In this document: positions 39,884 to 48,698 of the stretch, one piece after another
Numbering within the stretch: the first letter of the stretch is position 1
Layout: every line of letters starts with the position of its first letter
NCBI GenBank assembly: GCA_005887925.1
Contig: VBLP01000432.1
Location: forward strand, 1-52,788
Reading direction: 5' to 3'
Source: Deltaproteobacteria bacterium
GTDB lineage: Bacteria; Myxococcota_A; Polyangia; Haliangiales; Haliangiaceae
DNA length: 52,788 bases
Made by a program: the position numbers and the translations under genes
The notes under the pieces: model-generated
The model's database searches: none
Told to the model about the DNA's origin: nothing
The model's input: the letters and a program-made list of their open reading frames with translations, nothing else

Positions 39884-41311
39884 CTACTGTCCGGCTTTGC
39901 TCGCGCCTATCCGCGGCCGCCTCGACCCCGCCGACGCGATCGCGGCGCCGCGATCGCGCAGCGTGCGGGCGTAGCCCCGGAACGCCGGGTCGGGGACCTT
40001 GCGCGAGTGGATACGCACCAGCGAGCCGGGGGTGTCCTCGTCGGCGTAGACCGCGGTCCAGCCCGGCGGGACGTCGGGGGACGACCACCGGAACAGCAGG
40101 CGCGCGTCGCGCGGCGCGAGGTTGATGCAGCCGTGGCTGCGCGGGCCGCCGAACCCGTCGTGCCAGTACGAGGTGTGGAGCGCGAAGTTGCCGTCGTAGT
40201 ACATCGTCCACGGGACATCGGCGACCGAGTAGGGCTCGTCGTTCTCGCTGATCATGTGCGCGCGCTCGAGCTTGGAGGCCACGCGCGCGATGATCGCGGG
40301 CGTCTCGTGGCGCCACTTGCCGGTCGACACCAGCGTCGCGTAGACCGGGCGCTCGCCCTCGTACGCGATGAGGATCTGGTCGTCGAGGTCGATGTCGAAC
40401 CATCGGTCGTCCGGGCCGACTCCGGGCGGCGGCGTGGCGAGCGCGGCCACGCGCAGGTCCGCGCGCGCGACCCATTCGGCGTCGTTGATGCGAGCGAACC
40501 GGCCGTCGTCGGACTCCGCGAGGATCGTGACGATGGTGCGCGGCGCGAGCGCGCCGACCACCTCGCCACCCGGGTCGGGCGTTGCGCGCGTCCTTGCCGG
40601 CTTGCGCGGATCGCCCCGCGTGCGCACCCATGCCGGCAACTCGCCGTCGAGCGCGATGCCCCTGAACGTCGATGGCGAGATCTGGACGATCGACGACGCC
40701 GCGATCAGCTTGCCCTGGCTCGTGCGCCAGTAGCGCACGCCGTCGACGTCGACCACGCCGATCGCGCGCACCGCGTGTGGGCCACTCAGCACGCGGCCTG
40801 CGCCGGCCGCTGCGTCCGCGCGCGTCTCGTAGGCTTGAACGTCCGCGCCGCGGACGACACCGTAGACACCCGGAACGACTGGCTCGAGATCCGGTTCATC
40901 GGGTTCGCTCAGCGAGACCGGTCCTGCGGCGGTCGGCTCGTCGAAGCTCGGGTCGACCGCGGTCTCGCACGTCCAGCCGCGCGGAGCGATCTGGATCCAG
41001 CGCTCGGCACAGCCGTCGCCTGCCGGGGCCGCGCGGACCGCGCGAGCGCGCGTGCCCTTGCGGATGATGCCAACCCGCGCGGCGTCGCTCCGCGGCTCCT
41101 TGCGCAGCACGGTGGTGGCGAGGAATTCGACCGAGCGGAGGGTGCCGCCGTACGGCGCGTCGGGGGACGCAGCGACCGGCGAGGCCGGCGACGGCTGCGT
41201 GGGCACGAGGACCGGGGCGAGGGTTTCGGGTGGCGCGAGCGGCTCCGTGGCATGGCTCTGGGCGTTCGCGCAGCCGAAGACGAGGACGAGGACCGCGGAC
41301 AACGTGCGCAT
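39884..41311 (-). CDS. L,D-transpeptidase (YkuD) lipoprotein
   Basis: 475 aa from the ATG at 41311, which begins a lipoprotein signal (LSAVLVLVFGCA); a GTG at 41320 is an alternative. A Pro-rich linker and two SH3-like segments (FLATTVLRKEPRSDAARVGIIRKGTRARAV and TRATPDPGGEVVGALAPRTIVTIL) precede the YkuD catalytic domain. That domain has His in HTSYWHDGFGGP and the SHGCINL motif with the nucleophile Cys. Such enzymes make 3-3 cross-links or attach proteins to peptidoglycan and resist most beta-lactams. SH3-like segments would hold it on the wall. Confidence 0.9.
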   Translation of the reverse strand: MRTLSAVLVLVFGCANAQSHATEPLAPPETLAPVLVPTQPSPASPVAASPDAPYGGTLRSVEFLATTVLRKEPRSDAARVGIIRKGTRARAVRAAPAGDGCAERWIQIAPRGWTCETAVDPSFDEPTAAGPVSLSEPDEPDLEPVVPGVYGVVRGADVQAYETRADAAAGAGRVLSGPHAVRAIGVVDVDGVRYWRTSQGKLIAASSIVQISPSTFRGIALDGELPAWVRTRGDPRKPARTRATPDPGGEVVGALAPRTIVTILAESDDGRFARINDAEWVARADLRVAALATPPPGVGPDDRWFDIDLDDQILIAYEGERPVYATLVSTGKWRHETPAIIARVASKLERAHMISENDEPYSVADVPWTMYYDGNFALHTSYWHDGFGGPRSHGCINLAPRDARLLFRWSSPDVPPGWTAVYADEDTPGSLVRIHSRKVPDPAFRGYARTLRDRGAAIASAGSRRPRIGASKAGQ

Positions 41312-41545
41312 CGAGCGCACGCCAAGGCAAGCGCCGCGCCGCGCCTAACCGACGATCATCACTCGATCGCAAGCGAGGACAGCCGAGCAAGCCCTTGCGT
41401 GATCGCGCAATCGACGTTCGGAGGGCTGCGACGATGGTGATCACGTTCGCGCTGTGAACAGCGACCGCGGATGGCGGCGACAGGGTCTCAGTAGGGCTCG
41501 GCCGGGCTTGGTCCGAAGCGCGACGGTGCGCTACGATCTGCGGCG

Positions 41546-42595
41546 GTGTCATCGCTGCGGCGCTCGTTGCTCGTCGCGCTCCTCGCGGCGTGCGGTCCGA
41601 GGCCGCAGCCGATCGTCTACTTGCCCTCCGAGCCGGCGCCTCGCGGCGAGGATCCGGGCGCGACGCCGGAGACGCCGCCGGCGACGGAGACCGCCGCCGC
41701 CGAGGCGACGCCGAAGCCGGCCGAGGCGACGCCGAAGCCGGTCGAGCCCGTGCCCAGCTCGTCGTGGCCCGATTACCGGGTCCCGACGCTCCCGATGGAT
41801 CTCGCCCTGCACCGCGGCACACTGGTATGGGCGGATCTCACCGGCGCGATCTGGAGGATGCCGGCCGACGGCTCCGCGGCGCCGGAGCAGGTCTCGGAGC
41901 AGCATCGCGACGGCTTGGCCTTGCATCCGTTCGTCGCCGGCGACCGCGTGCTGGCCAAGAGCGGCAAGGGCCTGATCGCGATCGAGGTGCCGGGTGGCGG
42001 GGTGACCCCGGTCCGCATCACCGGCCTGCCCGACTATCCGGAGAACATCGTCGGCGATGCGTCGACGATCTTCTTCGGCGTGTTCAACCACGACCAGGTC
42101 ATGCGCGTGCCGATCGCGGGCGGCGCAGCGCAGCACGTGTTCGATGCCAAGGGCGCGGTGCTCGCGCTCCATGGCTCGACGCTCTACATCGCCAGCTACG
42201 ACACCGGCGACTTGCTCGCGCTACCCACCGCGGGGGGCGCGCCGCGCACGATCGCGAGGCGGCTCAATCACCCGACGGCGCTCGCGGTCGACGATACCGC
42301 CGCGTACGTCTACACCGAGGGCGACCAGCGGATGACTCGCTTCGATCTCGCGACCGGCGCGCCGAAGGTCCTCGGCGACCACCTCGACAACAGCGACGAG
42401 GTCGAGCTCGCGGCCGATGCGCTGTACACCGTGAGCTGGCCGAACAAGCTCGTCCGCCTGGCCAAGGTCCCGGGGGTTGCGCCGGCGACGCTGACCGACA
42501 AGCTGTTCCAGCCGCGCGGCGTCGTGCGCGATGACCAGTTCATCTACGTGACGTCCGATCGGCCGCCGCGCATCGTGCGCGTCCCCGTGCGTTGA
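41546..42595 (+). CDS. Lipoprotein with beta-propeller-like repeats
   Basis: 349 aa from a GTG that opens a lipoprotein signal (LRRSLLVALLAACG). Residues ~25-75 are a Pro/Glu/Thr linker with a repeated AEATPKP segment. The rest has repeating short blades of the type GTLVWADLTGAIWRMPADG, STIFFGVFNHDQVMRVPIAGG and STLYIASYDTGDLLALPTAGG, as in six-bladed propeller proteins. No catalytic motif is visible. Divergent from the L,D-transpeptidase gene across a 234-bp gap. Ligand unknown. Confidence 0.75.
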   Translation: MSSLRRSLLVALLAACGPRPQPIVYLPSEPAPRGEDPGATPETPPATETAAAEATPKPAEATPKPVEPVPSSSWPDYRVPTLPMDLALHRGTLVWADLTGAIWRMPADGSAAPEQVSEQHRDGLALHPFVAGDRVLAKSGKGLIAIEVPGGGVTPVRITGLPDYPENIVGDASTIFFGVFNHDQVMRVPIAGGAAQHVFDAKGAVLALHGSTLYIASYDTGDLLALPTAGGAPRTIARRLNHPTALAVDDTAAYVYTEGDQRMTRFDLATGAPKVLGDHLDNSDEVELAADALYTVSWPNKLVRLAKVPGVAPATLTDKLFQPRGVVRDDQFIYVTSDRPPRIVRVPVR

Positions 42596-42769
42596 CGCGG
42601 CCGGACGCGTCGTCGTCCGTATGGCGAGCCTCTCGCATAGCGCAACGGGACTTACGTCGAGGTTGTGTAATGGCGCGCATGTAACCGCGCCAGTCGCGCT
42701 CGCAAGCGACTCGACAAACGTGGCGCACGCTCGATGATCGACCGGCATCGAGCGTGATATCAAGGTCCA

Positions 42770-43582
42770 ATGGGAATCATCGACCTGGGGAAGCGCGTGT
42801 CGCGCAATGCCTGGCGACTTCCGCTGGTTGGCAAGATACTCGAAGCCGACTACCAGCACTCGTTCGCAAGCAATCCAAGGAACCGGTTCCGCGGCGTCTA
42901 TGCCAGCTTCGAGGAAGCCGAGGCATCGATCCCCGGGCATGGGCGGATCGGCTACGACCACGCCGAGCTGGCCGGCATGTATCGCGACCGGATGGACAAG
43001 GCCAACCAGAGCGACTACGCGGTGCTGTTCTGGCTCAAGGGGATCCTCGACGCGTCCGCGTTCGTGTTCGACTTTGGCGGCCACGTCGGGCTCTCGTATC
43101 ACGGCTGGCGGCGATACCTGATGTACCCTCCGGGGATGCGCTGGTTGGTACACGACGTCGCATCCATCATCAAGGTGGGGGCTGAGCTTGCGAGCCAGCG
43201 GCCGAGCGCGGGCCTCGAGTTTACCAGCGACGTCACTGCCGCGCAGGGATGCTCGATCTTTCTGGCGGCCGGCTCGTTGCAATATGTCGACGAGTCTCTG
43301 CCCGCACTTCTTGCGCGGATCGGCTCGTTCCCCCGGCATCTGATCGTCAACAAGATGCCGATCTACGACGGCGAAGCGTTCGTGACGGTGCAGTCCACCG
43401 GGCGGGCGTTTCATCCGTACCGGATCTACAACCGTGCGGCCTTTGTCGCCGAGGTGACCGGCCTCGGCTACCGCGTGGTAGATGACTGGTGCAACCGCGA
43501 GCAGCACTGCGAGATTCCGTTCACTCGTGGACGCGATATCGACGCATACAGCGGCTACTACTTTGTACGCGATGATGCTTGA
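42770..43582 (+). CDS. TIGR04325-type SAM methyltransferase
   Basis: 270 aa. N-terminal RFRGVYASFEEAEASIPG and YDHAELAGMYRDRM precede a SAM-binding loop VFDFGGHVGLSYHGW. Later blocks are SIFLAAGSLQYVDESLPALL and a C-terminal CEIPFTRGRDIDAYSGYYF. This combination matches the TIGR04325 methyltransferase family, usually found in polysaccharide or natural-product gene sets. It lies on the plus strand, convergent with the beta-helix gene, so it is not part of the lasso operon as read, though the distance leaves a link possible. Confidence 0.82.
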   Translation: MGIIDLGKRVSRNAWRLPLVGKILEADYQHSFASNPRNRFRGVYASFEEAEASIPGHGRIGYDHAELAGMYRDRMDKANQSDYAVLFWLKGILDASAFVFDFGGHVGLSYHGWRRYLMYPPGMRWLVHDVASIIKVGAELASQRPSAGLEFTSDVTAAQGCSIFLAAGSLQYVDESLPALLARIGSFPRHLIVNKMPIYDGEAFVTVQSTGRAFHPYRIYNRAAFVAEVTGLGYRVVDDWCNREQHCEIPFTRGRDIDAYSGYYFVRDDA

Positions 43583-43671
43583 GCTCCACGAACGGTGCGG
43601 GGCAGCGCGCCTGATCGTCGCTCGCGGCCTCCAGAGGTAGCAATCGATGACATGCGCGAGCGGCGAGCGAT

Positions 43672-45492
43672 TCAGGGGAAGCTCACCAGGTTGGTCACTG
43701 CATGGCTGGCGTTGACGGCGCTGCCGATGTCGTTGACGACGTGGTCGATGCCGCCGAAGCCGTTGAGGAAGACGCTCAGGACGTCGTGCAGCTGGACGCC
43801 CGGGGCCGGCGGAGCTTCGAACGCGCTGGTGGCGTGGATATCGGGGCCGGCGATGAAGTTGGAGTAGCTGCCCAGGCCCCACGCCTCGTGGGTCCGGACC
43901 GCATCGCCGATCTTGTAGGCAGCGAAACCATTGCGGCCGTCGTGCATCCAGGCGGCCTGGGTCGGTGGATCGTAGGGCAGCTCGTTCTGGAACATGATCG
44001 TCTTGCCGTCCTCGCCGTTCCAGATGACGTTGAATCTCTGGTAGTGCTCGACGAACAAGCCGTAGGCCGTGACGTGATCGCCGTTGATGACGACGCCGGT
44101 GTCGGCTCGATTCACCGTCCAGCCGACGCCGTTGCCGTGGTCGGCGCGCCAGGCCCAGATGTTGTCGAGGATGACGTTGTCGCTGTCGACGGCCAGGCTG
44201 AGGGTCGCCTGGCCCGGGGTGGCGCCGCCGATGCGAAAGAAGATGTCGTGCAGCGAGGTCGGATCGCTCGACGCGTCGCGACGCCGGCCGCGGTGGTCGC
44301 GGTCGTCGCGATCATCGCCATCGCCGTGACGGTCATCGTCGCCGATCTGGAGCAGCACCGGCGACCGGTCTGGACCGGCGTCGATCAGGAGGCCGGCGAG
44401 CTTGACGCCCGGGACGTCCGCGACCTGCATCGCCGCGATGTCGCGGTCGGGGACCAGCGTGGCAAAGCCGAGGCCGAGCACGATCGTGTCGGGCCGCTTG
44501 ACGTGGAGGGTCCTGTCGAGGTGATAGATGCCGGGTGTGAAGATCACGTGCTTGCCGCGATCGAGGGCGGTGTTGATCGCGTGGGCGGAGTCGGTCGGCG
44601 CGGCAATGAAGAAGCGGTCGATCGGCAGCGATGATCCGGCGCTGGTGCCGCCGGCCCATGTCGTACCGGCGGAATCGTGGCGCAACGCCGGGACGAAGAC
44701 CTGGAGCTGGCCGGCGGCATCGAGGTAGAGGAACGGCCGCTCGCGGGTGACCGGGCTGGACGGCAATGTGGTGTAGGGCGGCGGATCGAACGGCGTGTTG
44801 CCGAACGACTGGGGTGGCGCGCCGATGACACCGGAGAACACCTGATTCCAGACACCGTTGGACCAGCCATCGATGCTGCTGTCGCGCACCAGGAACTGTT
44901 GCTGCGAGCCATTGATGACGAAGCCGGTCCGGGAGTCGGCGATGAAGCCGCCGCTCGCGAACTGCGGGCCGGCGGTGCAGTAGTCCATCAGCGAGAGCGT
45001 GCCGCCGGTGACGTTCACCCGCCGCATCGACGACACCTGCGACACCGCCCAGAAGTTCGCCGTCGAGCGGCAGCCGACCTGCCCGGCGGCGTTGATCCGC
45101 AGCGTGAGGTTGCTGGGCGTCAGGCAGCGATTGTAGACATCGATGTGGCCATGGATGACGACGTCGGTGGGGGCGGCGCCGAGGCCGGCGACCTCGGTGT
45201 AGTAGCCGACCTGGAAGGTGAGCGGAGCGGCGACCGAGCCGTAGCTACCGGGTTTGAAGAGCAGGGTATAGCGCTGTGTGCCCATCTCGCTGTCGACCTG
45301 CTGCGCAGCGATGGCGTCCACCGTGGCCTGGATCTGGCTGGTCGGCATGCCCGGATCGAAGATGACGACGTTGGGACCGAGATCGGGGCGGGCGGCGGTT
45401 TCCAGCGGCTGCGCCCGCGCCGGCGAGTCGAGCGACAGGAGGGCCAGCAGAGCAGTCAGAAGCGGAATACTGATAGATGTGCGACGGAACAT
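43672..45492 (-). CDS. Secreted right-handed beta-helix protein (pectate-lyase/GH55-like)
   Basis: 606 aa from the ATG at 45492, preferred to the ATG at 45498 because GAGGAG then stands 7 bases upstream. Signal peptide ends SPARAQ. The body has typical beta-helix turns: VVIFDPGMPTSQIQATVDAI, YTLLFKPGSYGSVAAPLTFQVGYYTEVAGLG and DNVILDNIWAWRADHGNGVGWTVNRADTGVVINGDHV. An Asp/Arg/His-rich insert (~390-410) breaks one coil. Similar proteins are annotated as coagulation-factor or adenylyl-cyclase-like in actinobacteria, without known activity. It is 272 bp downstream of the lasso B2 gene on the same strand; co-transcription is possible but not shown. Confidence 0.78.
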   Translation of the reverse strand: MFRRTSISIPLLTALLALLSLDSPARAQPLETAARPDLGPNVVIFDPGMPTSQIQATVDAIAAQQVDSEMGTQRYTLLFKPGSYGSVAAPLTFQVGYYTEVAGLGAAPTDVVIHGHIDVYNRCLTPSNLTLRINAAGQVGCRSTANFWAVSQVSSMRRVNVTGGTLSLMDYCTAGPQFASGGFIADSRTGFVINGSQQQFLVRDSSIDGWSNGVWNQVFSGVIGAPPQSFGNTPFDPPPYTTLPSSPVTRERPFLYLDAAGQLQVFVPALRHDSAGTTWAGGTSAGSSLPIDRFFIAAPTDSAHAINTALDRGKHVIFTPGIYHLDRTLHVKRPDTIVLGLGFATLVPDRDIAAMQVADVPGVKLAGLLIDAGPDRSPVLLQIGDDDRHGDGDDRDDRDHRGRRRDASSDPTSLHDIFFRIGGATPGQATLSLAVDSDNVILDNIWAWRADHGNGVGWTVNRADTGVVINGDHVTAYGLFVEHYQRFNVIWNGEDGKTIMFQNELPYDPPTQAAWMHDGRNGFAAYKIGDAVRTHEAWGLGSYSNFIAGPDIHATSAFEAPPAPGVQLHDVLSVFLNGFGGIDHVVNDIGSAVNASHAVTNLVSFP

Positions 45493-45764
45493 GACCATGC
45501 TCCTCGTGTGTCATGAGATCGAGATGACGAATGTGGGTACATCCTGACCGGCGGCGTCGGTGCGGGCTCGATCGGCACCTCCTGGTGAGGGTCGGCGACG
45601 GCTGCACTATGCCCGAACCGGCAGTGATGGCTCGCTCGCGGCGACGGAATCGCGGTCTGTGTGCGGCCTTACGGCCGGGCTGCCATGCGATCGCAAGAGC
45701 TCCTCGGACCGGCACCGGGAGCACCTTGCCGGGCCGCGGGCGACGGGCAGTCGGGCTGCGGCTC

Positions 45765-46298
45765 TCAGCGCTGCGCGGGGTGCGTGCTGCCGCCGCGAGC
45801 GGCGAGGGCGTGCGCGGAGACTCGCTGGAGCACCTTGAATCCCTGCTTGACGGCGGCGGTGTCGTTGAGCACTTCGCCGTGGAGCTCGGCCCAGGAGTGG
45901 AAGCTGTACTCCGGGTTGCTCGAGCACAGCTCGCGCGCGACGGTGACCTCGCAGGGCAGGCCGAGGGCGGAGAGGTAGACAGCGAGCGAGAACGAGCGAG
46001 GCAGGCAGAGCCCGTTGGGCTCGAGGATCCGCAGGACGAGCTGGCTCCACAGGATCTCCTGGCGGGCGAGCCGGATCGCGACAGGCGGCGGGAGCGCGGT
46101 GTACCGGTCGCTCCCGGAGACGGGGCGCAGCTGCTGCAGGTAGCGATGGGCAGGCCCCCAGCCGTGCTTTCGCAGCATCCAGAGGGCACGGGCGGCGTGC
46201 ACCGCGGCGCGAGCCCGCAGCGGCATGGATACCGGAGGCGGCTCGGGAGCGTCGGAGCTCGCGAGGAGGAATGCCCAGTCGGGGGCTCGATGCCTCAT
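45765..46298 (-). CDS. Lasso peptide B2 protein (transglutaminase-like leader peptidase)
   Basis: 177 aa, start coupled to the B1 gene by an ATGA overlap. The Cys98 in NGLCLPRSFSLAVYLSALGLP, His134 in YSFHSWAELHGEVLND and Asp146 give the Cys-His-Asp order of B2 leader peptidases. This enzyme cuts the leader off the precursor so that the cyclase can close the ring. It belongs to the split B1/B2 layout. The C-terminal GGSTHPAQR tail is short and basic. This is the last of the four lasso genes. Confidence 0.92.
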   Translation of the reverse strand: MRHRAPDWAFLLASSDAPEPPPVSMPLRARAAVHAARALWMLRKHGWGPAHRYLQQLRPVSGSDRYTALPPPVAIRLARQEILWSQLVLRILEPNGLCLPRSFSLAVYLSALGLPCEVTVARELCSSNPEYSFHSWAELHGEVLNDTAAVKQGFKVLQRVSAHALAARGGSTHPAQR

Positions 46299-46573
46299 GC
46301 CGGCTCCGTCGCGCCGGACAGCAAGAGCTCGCGCGCGCGAAGCTCTGCGACCAGGCATTCGAGCCCGGCGCGCAGGGTGTCGGCGCTGCCGTCGATGCGT
46401 TCGATCAGATGCGCCACGACCTGATCGATCGTGTCGCACGCCAGCGCGGCCTCCAGCATGATCGTGGCGGTGACGTTGAGGTCGAAGTAGACGCCGGCGC
46501 GCGTGTCGAGGATGATCCCCGAGTCGTCGGTGGTGTCGAAGATGGCGTGGTCAGCTAGCGAAAGCACGGGCAT
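46295..46573 (-). CDS. Lasso peptide B1 protein (PqqD-like leader recognition)
   Basis: 92 aa PqqD/RRE protein: FDTTDDSGIILDTRAGVYFDLNVTATIMLEAAL, then a helical C-terminus with VAHLIERIDG. Such proteins bind the YxxP part of the precursor leader and deliver it to the B2 peptidase. The start lies 23 bp inside the cyclase gene and the stop overlaps B2, so C, B1 and B2 are one tight operon. Confidence 0.93.
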   Translation of the reverse strand: MPVLSLADHAIFDTTDDSGIILDTRAGVYFDLNVTATIMLEAALACDTIDQVVAHLIERIDGSADTLRAGLECLVAELRARELLLSGATEPA

Positions 46574-48217
46574 CGTTTGGACCTTTCCATGCTGTGCCGA
46601 GTCGCCGCTCCATGCTCCGCAGGAACAGCTCGCTCATGGCCGAGCAGATCAGGGCCTCGGCATTGCGCCGGATCGATACGGGCTGGCCGAGGGCTCCGGC
46701 CAGCAGCGCCGGGTTCACGATGCCGGTCCGGACGAGATGGGAACCGGGACTGCCGATCAGCTCCCGTAACAATGGCAGGTGGCGCAGGGCGTAGTTCTGG
46801 GGCGGCGAGTTCAGCCACGATCGCCCGGCGCGGCGCCAGATGCGATCCGGCAGCCGCCGGGCCAGCATCATCCGCAACACCGGCTTGTCGATCACCCTGC
46901 CTTGAAAGGGAATCCATCGGTACGCGTTGGGCAAGCGCATCGAGAGCCGGCGCAAGTCCCTGCTGCCCATCGGCGAGCACAGCAGGATGCCACGCTCCCG
47001 GAACAGGGCGAGATCCATCGTGAGCTCCTGGGGCATGAACTCGTAGTCGATCTTCTCGTCGGACACGCCGGACATCGGGGCGAGAAAGTCGCTCCGGCGC
47101 GCATTCTCGCCGATCGGCATGCTGCCTTCGAGCAGCGAAGCGTTGGAGATACAGCTCTTGAGGATGCGCGGCAGCTGCCAGCGCGAGGCCAGCAGCCCAT
47201 AGATCATCTCTTGCTTCTCGCGCCAGCGCAGGTCGCCGAACAGGATGTCGTGCACGCCGTAGTGCAGCGGACCGAACAGGATGTCGCCCTCACGGCCGGT
47301 GAGCAGGAAGGTCACACCATCCCCGGCGACGCGTTCGGCGGCTTGCTCGAGGTAGCGGTACCCTGTGTGGCTGTAGGGGTGCGGGAAATCCCAGCTCCTG
47401 GACAGATATCCGGCATCGTTGTCGGTCGGGATCGACACGAGCGGTACGTCGAGGTGCTCGCACACGGCGCGCGCGTAGGCCGACTCGTCGGCGAGCGGAT
47501 CATCGGTGTCCAGGTGGTAGGCGATCGCGTCTGCCCCGGCGTCCACCAGCGCGGTGAGCACGGACGACGAGTCGATGCCGCCGCTGAGCAAGACGCCGAT
47601 CCGGCCGCCGCCGGCGTAGGGCCGCACGGCCTCGAGCAGCAGCTGGTAGGCAAGCTCGGCGTACTCGGGGAGCGTGGTGCGGCGCGGCAGCGCGATCGGC
47701 GTGATGCGATCGTAGTCGACGGTGGTCGTGCGATGCGGCTCGAGGACCACCACCTGGCCCGCTCGGCGTCCGGATCCTCGACCAGGTCCGCGGGATCGGT
47801 GGACCATCGAACGGTGTGTCCGGAACGCCGGAAGAAGATCGTGCTGCTGTTGCCCAGGATGGTCTTGAACAGGTAGATCTTCTGCGGGGTCACCAGGCAC
47901 CCGACGAGCTCGCCGGGTATCTGCCGTAGCTCCTCGTAGCGTTCCTGCACGAGCGCCGCGTGAATCCGCGCCGCCAGCTCGGCGGTCGCCGGTGCGGCGA
48001 GCGCGCCAGACAAGAGCACGTGCTCGTTGTGAGCTGGTGAGGGCAGCGCGCTGGCCGATCCGCGCGGATTCAGCCACTGCAGGGCATAGCAGCCCCTGCG
48101 AGCCTCGCGCCCGGGATTTGCGACGCCCAGGAGGCGGATGCCGCGCGGAGCATCCGGAAACATGATTTGCCCGGAGCAGCCGATGTAGTGTCCGACGATG
48201 GGATTGCTATGTACCAT
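46551..48217 (-). CDS. Lasso cyclase C (asparagine-synthetase-like), apparent frameshift near 47760
   Basis: Two overlapping frames make up one ~555-aa protein. The N-terminal part (from ATG 48217, with AAGGTG upstream) carries a glutaminase-like fold reading PGELVGCLVTPQKIYLFKTILGNSSTIFF and then WSTDPADLVEDPDAERA. The C-terminal part resumes QVVVLEPHRTTTVDYDRITPI and holds the ATP site VLLSGGIDSSSV plus a DLALFRERGILLCSPM-type region. The switch point is a G/C run at about 47755-47762, where one added base would restore the frame; the span is 1667 bp, one short of a multiple of three. The enzyme adenylates the ring Asp/Glu and closes the macrolactam. If the shift is real, the pathway is probably broken. 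Confidence 0.85.
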
Positions 48218-48359
48218 GACGCACCTTGGATCGGCCGGCTCCGGGCCATTCATGGCAGCGAGCTGTATTCGCCGTCTCGATACTCCAGCGTCGACCAGGG
48301 CCCGGGTCTTCACGGGTGGATTCGATAGCTCGTACCGGCTCGCTGCGTGTCCGTGCAGG

Positions 48360-48488
48360 CTAGATGATGTTGCCGTGCGACAGCAGATCCGGCGTGCCAC
48401 GGTCGACGAGCGCCGTGAGCTGCTCGACCTTGCCCTTGACGGTCAGCGTGGGCTTCGCATAGGACACCTTGTTGGTCTTGGTCTTCAT
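48360..48488 (-). CDS. Lasso peptide precursor A (42 aa)
   Basis: ATG at 48488 follows AAAGGAAA by 5 bases. The 42-aa product has a leader with Tyr10-x-x-Pro13-x-Leu15-x3-Gly19-x5-Thr25, the YxxPxLxxxGxxxxxT pattern recognised by PqqD-like B1 proteins. With Thr25 at position -2, the core is residues 27-42, LVDRGTPDLLSHGNII. Leu1 and Asp8 can form an 8-residue macrolactam. The known citrulassin-type lasso peptides also start with Leu. A core starting at Ala26 with a 9-residue ring to Asp is the alternative. It lies 142 bp upstream of the cyclase gene. Confidence 0.88.
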   Translation of the reverse strand: MKTKTNKVSYAKPTLTVKGKVEQLTALVDRGTPDLLSHGNII

Positions 48489-48561
48489 GACATTTCCTTT
48501 GGTTGTTGGTTTGCGAGAAACCATCGATGGGATCAGTAGTATGAAGTCTTCCATTCCGATC

Positions 48562-48580
48562 TATCAATGAGATTATCAAT
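48562..48580. repeat. TATCAAT direct repeat (two copies)
   Basis: TATCAAT at 48562-48568 and 48574-48580, 12 bp apart, in the AT-rich leader region about 75-95 bp upstream of the precursor start. On the minus strand they read ATTGATA. Confidence 0.6.
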
Positions 48581-48599
48581 CGATCACGAGTATCTAACG

Positions 48600-48635
48600 C
48601 GTTGTGCATTGTACAGACTCCGAATATGCACAACG
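48600..48635. promoter_or_regulatory. Inverted repeat with 10-bp arms upstream of the lasso precursor
   Basis: CGTTGTGCAT (48600-48609) and ATGCACAACG (48626-48635) are perfect reverse complements around a 16-bp spacer. The size and spacing fit a dimeric repressor or activator site shared by the divergent promoters. No regulator gene is present in the window beside it. Confidence 0.6.
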
Positions 48636-48664
48636 GGCGATCCGGCGCAGGGTGATCGCGCGCC

Positions 48665-48698
48665 ACCGTCGGTGGCAGTGTGGAACCGTCGGTGGCAG
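48665..48698. repeat. Two 14-bp direct repeats (ACCGTCGGTGGCAG)
   Basis: Exact copies at 48665-48678 and 48685-48698. The 20-bp period, about two helical turns, places them on the same DNA face, so a cooperative protein-binding site is possible. Confidence 0.7.

Noticed and set aside
43583-43671. Imperfect inverted repeats between the convergent methyltransferase and beta-helix genes
   Set aside because: The stems contain mismatches and no T-tract, so I did not call a terminator.
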